From assembly GCA_031274665.1 (NCBI GenBank), contig JAISPV010000090.1, forward strand, positions 1 to 9,724: a stretch of DNA of 9,724 nucleotides, read 5' to 3'. The stretch's first letter is position 1. Every line of letters starts with the position of its first letter. Position numbers and translations under genes: made by a program. This DNA is from Candidatus Methanoplasma sp. Its GTDB lineage: Archaea; Thermoplasmatota; Thermoplasmata; Methanomassiliicoccales; Methanomethylophilaceae. The notes beneath the pieces are model-generated. The model was not told the DNA's origin, made no database searches, and saw only the letters and a program-made list of their open reading frames with translations. Positions 4,929-9,724 of this stretch are shown here, in pieces.

Positions 4929-7190
4929 TCAAGAACTGTCCCGGTAGTCGAATATTCTCGATTGTTTTTGGGAATCGGTCTGACCTGCCCTTTCTCCCGA
5001 ATTTTCTTCAGCCATCTTATCCAGCATATACTCTTCCTCTTCATTCATCGGATAATATTCCCTCTTCTCTGTTGCGCCTCCGGCCTGTTTCTTCAGGCTG
5101 TTCGCAAGGGCGCGGCCTATCTTCGGCAGCCTTGCCAGGAATTCCTCGTCCGCGGCGATGACATCTATCCTTGAACGTATACCGTTGTCGAAGAGCACTC
5201 TCGCCCTGGCCCTCCCCACCCCTCTGAATGAAACGAGATTCAAGAGTTCTTCTTTTACTCCGTAACGCACGCGTGTGAGAAGGGGGCGGATCCTCTTTGT
5301 TGCCTCGGGTCTGAAGATGAATGCCACCTCGTTCATTGAATAAAGAAGCCAATCGGTCATGTCCACTCTTGACCTGATGTCCCCCGGCCCGATCCCCATG
5401 GAGAGCGTTATCTCTTCTTCGGCGGTCTCGTTGATCCAGTCATACATAAGAACGGCTACCTTGAGGTCGCTCATGAAGCTCTCGTGCATGAGATCATCAT
5501 CCTCGTCGGCGGGTTCGACCAGGAAATCCTCTTCGTATTCCATCTCCAGCATGGATAATCTGTCGAAATCGTTCTTCTTCGGATATAGGCCGAGAACATC
5601 GGGGGTGGAGGCCGCCGCATGAAGTATCATGAGGTCTTCGGTGTCCTTATCTATCTTCTTTACCGCATCCCTCAGGATAACGGCGGATTTCGGATCGATG
5701 TACAGATCTGATATCCTTTTTCCAAAGGGAAGGATGCGGAGCGATCCCCCCTCTCTTTTGACCATCTCCTCCCTCTCGAGGAAATCCGCCACGTTCTCCA
5801 CGACGCTCTCTATCCCGTACATCTGGGTCGTGTTCCCGAAGAACGTGTCGTGCATGAAGCGGACGATGCTCTCTTCGGAATCGGCGTCGCCGGTCGCGAT
5901 GAGCCCCAGGATGTGGCTCCTGAGGATCGTCTCGTTGCTGAGTTTTGATCTGAGTTTTTCCGTATCGTGCGTCACATAATCTTCCATCAGGTGTTCGTAG
6001 TCCCTGCTGTTCTTTGCCACGAGCACCGCCTCGCCGTACGGGTCGTAGCCGGGTCTTCCCGCCCTTCCGCACATCTGCTTTATTTCCATGACCGAAATAG
6101 GTACATTCCCGGCATTGGATTCGAACCTGTAGGTATCCCTGACTATGACCCTTCTTGCCGGCAGATTGATCCCCGCCGCCAGGGTAGGCGTCGCGGTTAT
6201 GCATTTGATGTTGCCGTTCCGGAAGTTATCCTCGACATATTTTCTCTGTTTGTACGTGAGCCCTGCGTTGTGGAAGGCCGTCCCGCATTTCACGCACGCA
6301 GACAGCTTCCTTCCAACAGATGTGGTCTCGGTGTCCCCCTCGATCACGACCAACTCTTTCTCCGACAGTTCTCTTCCGGCAAGGGCCCTCATCTTATCCG
6401 AATATTTCACGGCAAGGGATTCGGCGGACCTCCGCGTGTTAACAAAGACCATGCACTGTCCTCCGTCTTTGACGATCTGTTCTATCATATCCCAAATGTT
6501 GTCTTTGCTCTCGGGCACTTCGATCGACGTGTTGTCGTCGAAACATATCTCTCCGTTGAAATAGACGCCTTCTTTCAGAGATATGGGGCGCCAGTCGCTT
6601 GTCACAAGCTCTGCGTTAAGCCAGCGCGCGAGGTCCTCCGCGTTCGAGATTGTCGCCGACAGGGCGATCATCTGTATGTTCTTTTGTTTGCGCATGAGCT
6701 TCGTCAGTATGACCTCGAGCGTCGGCCCTCTTCCGGGATCGTGGATGAGATGTATCTCGTCCGCTATCACCAACCTTACCTCATCGATCCATCTGCTCCC
6801 GTGGCGCATCATGGAGTCCGCTTTCTCCGAAGTTGCCACAATGATGTCTGCTTCCGAGAGTTTTCCGTCGTCGGAGTCCAGGTCGCCGGTGCTCATCATT
6901 ACATTTATGCCCAGCGGGGAGAATTTGTCCAGATCGTCCCTTTTCTCGGAGGCCAGAGCTTTGAGCGGGACAATGTAAAGCACCTTCCCTTCTTTTTTCA
7001 GCGCCATTTCCACTGCGGGTATGTATCCTATAAGGGATTTGCCGCTCGCCGTCGGCATTGCCGCGACGAGGTTCCGGCCGGATATTGCGGTCGGAAGCGC
7101 CGCTGCCTGCGAAGGGTAAAGTTCAGAGAACCCTTCTTTAGCTAAGACGCCCCTGATCCTCTCGTCAATTTCTATTTCGGCAATTTTCAT
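4929..7190 (-). CDS. hel308: ATP-dependent DNA helicase Hel308
   Basis: This Ski2-like superfamily 2 helicase unwinds DNA 3' to 5' at stalled or broken replication forks and acts in recombination repair. All core motifs are visible in the 753-residue product: a Q-motif region around YPSQAAALP (25-33), motif I MPTASGKS (45-52, Lys51), Ia VPLKALASEK (74-83), II DEIH (144-147), III SAT (178-180), IV MVFVNTRRSAE (247-257), V TPTLAAGINLPARRVIVRD (334-352) and VI QMCGRAGRPGYD (372-383). The FHNAGL element (306-311) is typical of Hel308. The C-terminal helix-hairpin-helix domain (651-705, FRGVGRARARVLFDNGI and LPKIGRALA) is the DNA-gripping domain V. The protein is somewhat longer than many homologues because of a charged ~48-residue tail ending QSRIFDYRDSS. 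The ATG at 7190 is chosen because the protein then begins right before the Q-motif domain and a TATA box sits about 25 bases upstream. Confidence 0.95.
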   Translation of the reverse strand: MKIAEIEIDERIRGVLAKEGFSELYPSQAAALPTAISGRNLVAAMPTASGKSLIGYIPAVEMALKKEGKVLYIVPLKALASEKRDDLDKFSPLGINVMMSTGDLDSDDGKLSEADIIVATSEKADSMMRHGSRWIDEVRLVIADEIHLIHDPGRGPTLEVILTKLMRKQKNIQMIALSATISNAEDLARWLNAELVTSDWRPISLKEGVYFNGEICFDDNTSIEVPESKDNIWDMIEQIVKDGGQCMVFVNTRRSAESLAVKYSDKMRALAGRELSEKELVVIEGDTETTSVGRKLSACVKCGTAFHNAGLTYKQRKYVEDNFRNGNIKCITATPTLAAGINLPARRVIVRDTYRFESNAGNVPISVMEIKQMCGRAGRPGYDPYGEAVLVAKNSRDYEHLMEDYVTHDTEKLRSKLSNETILRSHILGLIATGDADSEESIVRFMHDTFFGNTTQMYGIESVVENVADFLEREEMVKREGGSLRILPFGKRISDLYIDPKSAVILRDAVKKIDKDTEDLMILHAAASTPDVLGLYPKKNDFDRLSMLEMEYEEDFLVEPADEDDDLMHESFMSDLKVAVLMYDWINETAEEEITLSMGIGPGDIRSRVDMTDWLLYSMNEVAFIFRPEATKRIRPLLTRVRYGVKEELLNLVSFRGVGRARARVLFDNGIRSRIDVIAADEEFLARLPKIGRALANSLKKQAGGATEKREYYPMNEEEEYMLDKMAEENSGERAGQTDSQKQSRIFDYRDSS

Positions 7191-7209
7191 TCAATTCTTT
7201 AACGGACAT

Positions 7210-7221
7210 TATTTATTTATG
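7210..7221 (-). promoter_or_regulatory. TATA box of hel308
   Basis: The minus strand reads CATAAATAAATA across this site, about 25 bases before the hel308 ATG at 7190. No GGAGG-like site lies between them. This predicts a leaderless or nearly leaderless mRNA. Confidence 0.55.
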
Positions 7222-7248
7222 CGTTCGTTGAGAGGCTGACGTATTTGC

Positions 7249-7276
7249 TTTATTAAATACAAATTCGTTATATAAT
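7249..7276 (+). promoter_or_regulatory. promoter of the transglutaminase-like gene
   Basis: Two AT-rich candidates precede the ATG at 7296: TTTATTAAAT (7249-7258) and TTATATAAT (7268-7276). The first would start the mRNA near 7280 and leave a short leader with GGTG (7281-7284) as ribosome site. The second would give a leaderless mRNA. The region between the two divergent genes (7191-7295) holds only these promoters and that of hel308. Confidence 0.5.
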
Positions 7277-7295
7277 CTAAGGTGTGTGAAGGAAA

Positions 7296-8360
7296 ATGAA
7301 AGGTACTGTCGGTAAGGTTGCGGTAGTGTTGATGGCCGCCGCATTCGCCGGTCCGGCGATCGCTTTGTTCACATCGTCAGAGTCGGAAGGCGCCAACGAA
7401 TTCACGTCATACTATGATCAGCTGGATGCCAACGGGAAAGCGATATTCGATGCCGTCCGCGCAGCCGATGCCGACACCCGCGATATTGCCGTTGGTCTTC
7501 CGTTCATATTGTCGGCAAGATCGGACAACAAGGAAGATGCTCAAAAATATGTCATCGGCCTGGTCGAAAACAGCATCAATGCAGCTTTCGCCGCCTTGCG
7601 GCTGAGTGCGCCTATGGCATACTGGGGATGGGGGCCGAGCAGGATAGAAGATACATATAACATTACCTTCGCGCCGGACAACACCGTGAGCGTGGTCTCG
7701 GTCTCGTTCAGCATCAGCGTCGGCAGTTTCCCTGTGGACAAGGACACCGGCGAGCCTCCGGACATACAGAAGATGCTGGACGACCTCGATGCCGCGGTGA
7801 AGGGCTTCTCTACCTCTAACACAACTGTACGGGGCAAGGTCCTTGACATCAACAACTACCTTGTCAAACTCGTGACTTACGATCCAAACATGGGTAAGGA
7901 CGATGAAAGCAGGTTTGCGCATGATGCCTACGGCGCTTTGGCCGACTCCAGCCACTATGCGGTATGCGACGGCTATTCCAAAGCGTTCCTTCTTCTGTGC
8001 GAGAAGGAGGGGATAGAATGCGTGGTGGTCAACGGGACCTCTCTGAAGGATAAGATCAACCATGCATGGAACTATGTCAAACTGGACAACGGGAAATGGT
8101 ATGGCATCGATGTTACCTGGAACGACGGCAGCAACAACGCCCATTTCCTGAGAGGCTCGGACGTCTTCTTCTCCACCCACCATCAGGGGACATTCCTTGA
8201 GACGGGCGAGCTGCCCTATCCTTTCAAAAGTCCCCCGATAAGCAAGACCGACTATGACACCGACAACGCCTGGTATCTGCAATACTCGTGGGTGTTGGCC
8301 GCCGCCATTGTGGCACTGATATCGATCGTCATTTATAGACAAGCTAGGGGGCGTATCTGA
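7296..8360 (+). CDS. secreted, membrane-anchored transglutaminase-like protein
   Basis: The 354-residue product starts with a signal-like segment (GKVAVVLMAAAFAGPAIALF, 6-25) and ends with a hydrophobic anchor (331-346, WVLAAAIVALISIVIY) plus a basic tail (RQARGRI). The bulk is therefore probably outside the cell, fixed to the membrane. The catalytic half holds a transglutaminase/papain-like triad: Cys224 in YAVCDGYSKAFLLLCEKEGI, His256 in NHAWNYVKLDNGKWY and Asp272 in GIDVTWND. This spacing is typical of the Transglut_core family, whose prokaryotic members are often cysteine proteases or amide-cleaving enzymes rather than cross-linkers. The N-terminal ~170 residues are acidic and match no domain I know. 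The substrate is unknown; cell-surface protein processing is one possibility. The start is supported by the upstream TATA boxes and the signal peptide beginning at once. It is transcribed toward lonB, which has its own promoter. Confidence 0.82.
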   Translation: MKGTVGKVAVVLMAAAFAGPAIALFTSSESEGANEFTSYYDQLDANGKAIFDAVRAADADTRDIAVGLPFILSARSDNKEDAQKYVIGLVENSINAAFAALRLSAPMAYWGWGPSRIEDTYNITFAPDNTVSVVSVSFSISVGSFPVDKDTGEPPDIQKMLDDLDAAVKGFSTSNTTVRGKVLDINNYLVKLVTYDPNMGKDDESRFAHDAYGALADSSHYAVCDGYSKAFLLLCEKEGIECVVVNGTSLKDKINHAWNYVKLDNGKWYGIDVTWNDGSNNAHFLRGSDVFFSTHHQGTFLETGELPYPFKSPPISKTDYDTDNAWYLQYSWVLAAAIVALISIVIYRQARGRI

Positions 8361-8371
8361 TGTATTTTGAA

Positions 8372-8388
8372 CAAAAACAATTATATAC
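8372..8388 (+). promoter_or_regulatory. TATA box and BRE of lonB
   Basis: TTATATAC (8381-8388) is a strong archaeal TATA box preceded by an A-rich BRE-like run (CAAAAACAA, 8372-8380). A start about 25 bases downstream falls near 8408-8412, giving a leader of roughly 12-16 bases that just includes the ribosome site. Confidence 0.65.
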
Positions 8389-8410
8389 AAGTACAAACTA
8401 ATGTAATCAG

Positions 8411-8418
8411 AGGAGGGG
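8411..8418 (+). promoter_or_regulatory. strong ribosome binding site of lonB
   Basis: AGGAGGGG lies five bases before the ATG at 8424. It favours that ATG over the out-of-frame ATG at 8420. Confidence 0.75.
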
Positions 8419-8423
8419 AATGC

Positions 8424-9724
8424 ATGGAAACAATTGTCAAAAAGCCGTCTCTGACGCCTCTTGAAGAGTGGGTAGAACGGCAAACCTTCCGCACGACAAA
8501 AGAGCTCAATATCCCGGAAAAGCTGTCAGACCAGGTCATAGGTCAGGATCAGGCAGTGGAAGTGATGAAGAAAGCGGCCTTCCAGAAAAGGCACGTCATG
8601 CTTATCGGGGAGCCCGGTACCGGAAAATCAATGCTTGCGAATTCCATGGTAGAGTATCTTCCGAAAGAGGCGCTTGAGGACATCGTCGCATACCATAACC
8701 CTGAAGACGTGAACGAGCCCAGGATACGCACTTTCCCCGCAGGAAAGGGTAAAGCGGTGGTGAATGAACAGAAAGTGCACGCAGCGACGGTCAAGAATCA
8801 GAAAAGTTCGTTCTCTCTCTACGTCATCATAGTCATTATGATGCTGGGGCTCGCCGGCATGATCTTTTTCGAAAACTGGATGATACTGATGGCCGCCCTT
8901 TTCGGAGTATTCATAGTGATTTTGCTCACAAGGACGCCCGGGCAGAAGCAGGAGATCATAATCGTACCTAAAGTGTTAGTGGGGCATGACCCTAACGATA
9001 CGCCGCCTTTCGTGGATGCGACCGGCGCGCACGCCGGTTCGCTGCTGGGGGACGTGAGGCACGACCCGTTCCAGAGCGGAGGTCTCGAAACGCCGTCCCA
9101 TGACAGATTAGAATCGGGCGCGATACACAAAGCGAACAAAGGCGTCCTTTTCATCGATGAGATAAACCTGCTCAGGATAGAGTCCCAGCAGGCGCTTCTG
9201 ACCGCTATGCAGGAGAAGAAGATGTCCATCACCGGCCAGTCCGAGAGGTCATCGGGCGCGCTCGTTAAATCTGAGGCTGTCCCGTGCGATTTCATACTGG
9301 TGTGCGCAGGCAACCTTGACGCTATACGCGGGATGCACCCCGCACTCAGATCCAGAATAAGAGGGTACGGCTACGAGGTGTACATGCGCAACACCATGCC
9401 TGACACGGACGAGAACCGCTTCTACATAGCAAGGTTCGTTGCGCAGGAGGTCCTGAAGGACAAGAAGATCCCTCCCTTTGACAAATATGCTGTCGGAGAG
9501 ATCGTGAAAGAGGCCCAGCGCCGCGCCGGAAGGAAGGGAGAGCTTACTCTCAGGATGAGAGAGCTCGGAGGACTCATCCGCGTTTCCGGCGATGTCGCCG
9601 TCGAAAGGGGGGCTGACGTCGTCTCCATCGAGGACGTGCTTGCCGCAAAAGGGACCGCGCGCAGCCTCGAACAGCAGATAGCCGACCGCCACATAGAGAA
9701 CAGCAAGAAATACTCCCTGTTCGA
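8424..9724 (+). CDS. lonB: archaeal membrane-bound Lon protease (LonB), C-terminus outside window
   Basis: This ATP-dependent protease of the archaeal membrane degrades misfolded and regulatory proteins. 433 codons are visible and the frame runs off the window edge. The order of parts matches archaeal LonB: a short N-terminus ([20 protein letters not shown]), Walker A GEPGTGKS (62-69), then two close membrane spans (about 131-149 and 152-168, [17 protein letters not shown] and [17 protein letters not shown]). These spans are inserted inside the AAA+ module before Walker B LFIDEI (242-247). Sensor 1 is in CAGNLD (295-300), with arginine-finger candidates in [13 protein letters not shown] (308-320). 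The AAA+ lid follows. The Ser-Lys protease domain would lie beyond the window, so its integrity cannot be judged. Bacterial LonA lacks the internal membrane spans. Its own TATA box and ribosome site indicate independent transcription. Confidence 0.95.
   Translation, partial: METIVKKPSLTPLEEWVERQTFRTTKELNIPEKLSDQVIGQDQAVEVMKKAAFQKRHVMLIGEPGTGKSMLANSMVEYLPKEALEDIVAYHNPEDVNEPRIRTFPAGKGKAVVNEQKVHAATVKNQKSSFSLYVIIVIMMLGLAGMIFFENWMILMAALFGVFIVILLTRTPGQKQEIIIVPKVLVGHDPNDTPPFVDATGAHAGSLLGDVRHDPFQSGGLETPSHDRLESGAIHKANKGVLFIDEINLLRIESQQALLTAMQEKKMSITGQSERSSGALVKSEAVPCDFILVCAGNLDAIRGMHPALRSRIRGYGYEVYMRNTMPDTDENRFYIARFVAQEVLKDKKIPPFDKYAVGEIVKEAQRRAGRKGELTLRMRELGGLIRVSGDVAVERGADVVSIEDVLAAKGTARSLEQQIADRHIENSKKYSLF

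Noticed and set aside
4921..4947. CTACCG/CGGTAG inverted repeat at the hel308 stop as a terminator
   Set aside because: The six-base stem has a 15-base loop, overlaps the last codons and has no T-run on the minus strand.
5967..7145. Long plus-strand ORF of 392 codons inside hel308
   Set aside because: It lies opposite conserved helicase motifs. Its translation is Arg/His-rich and looks like a codon-bias shadow.
7407..8483. Long minus-strand ORF of 358 codons opposite the transglutaminase-like gene
   Set aside because: It is antisense to a gene with a signal peptide, catalytic triad and anchor. Its own translation is rich in Arg, His and Val with no recognisable motif, and it runs into the lonB start.

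Overview
The window looks like an archaeal chromosome segment, most likely a euryarchaeote of the Thermoplasmata/Methanomassiliicoccales type. The taxon is inferred from gene content and style and was not tested by search. The archaeal signs are a Hel308 repair helicase, a membrane-anchored archaeal LonB protease, zinc-ribbon threonine synthase, AT-rich TATA boxes about 25 bases upstream of starts (some implying leaderless mRNAs), and GGAGG-type ribosome binding sites where a leader exists.

Layout from left to right. Positions 2-535 hold the C-terminal end of a surface protein with one membrane anchor, followed by a terminator. A 276-base gap up to the thrB start contains two sizeable inverted repeats (618-668 and 671-729). 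Next is a tight thrB-thrC pair (812-2963, 1-base gap) encoding the last two steps of threonine synthesis. Convergent with it, on the minus strand, is an AT-richer two-gene cassette (2979-4856): an ABC/AAA15-like ATPase followed by a small protein with Toprim/RloB-like features. This has the architecture of nuclease-type anti-phage or abortive-infection systems. Upstream of the cassette, also on the minus strand, is hel308 (4929-7190). A divergent promoter region separates it from a secreted, membrane-anchored transglutaminase-like protein (7296-8360). The start of lonB (8424 to the window end) follows, cut by the window edge before its protease domain.

The most notable region is the cassette. 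The ATPase stop overlaps a second start in an ATGAGTAA arrangement at 3739-3732. That start opens a reading frame beginning MSKILLIAEE, which is one frame away from the long downstream ORF. The downstream ORF is open from just after the ATPase stop and carries a plausible continuation (GEGSWSEPLLFSNIW). One extra G near 3713-3716 would fuse them into a roughly 253-residue protein with an N-terminal Toprim-like glutamate motif. The effector gene is therefore either genuinely frameshifted, read by frameshifting, or affected by a sequencing error. A gene call starting at the GTG at 3647 would miss the first ~31 residues.

thrB and thrC work together in amino acid synthesis. hel308 and lonB are core maintenance genes. 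The cassette sits between the 3' end of thrC and the 3' end of hel308, where an insertion would do little damage.
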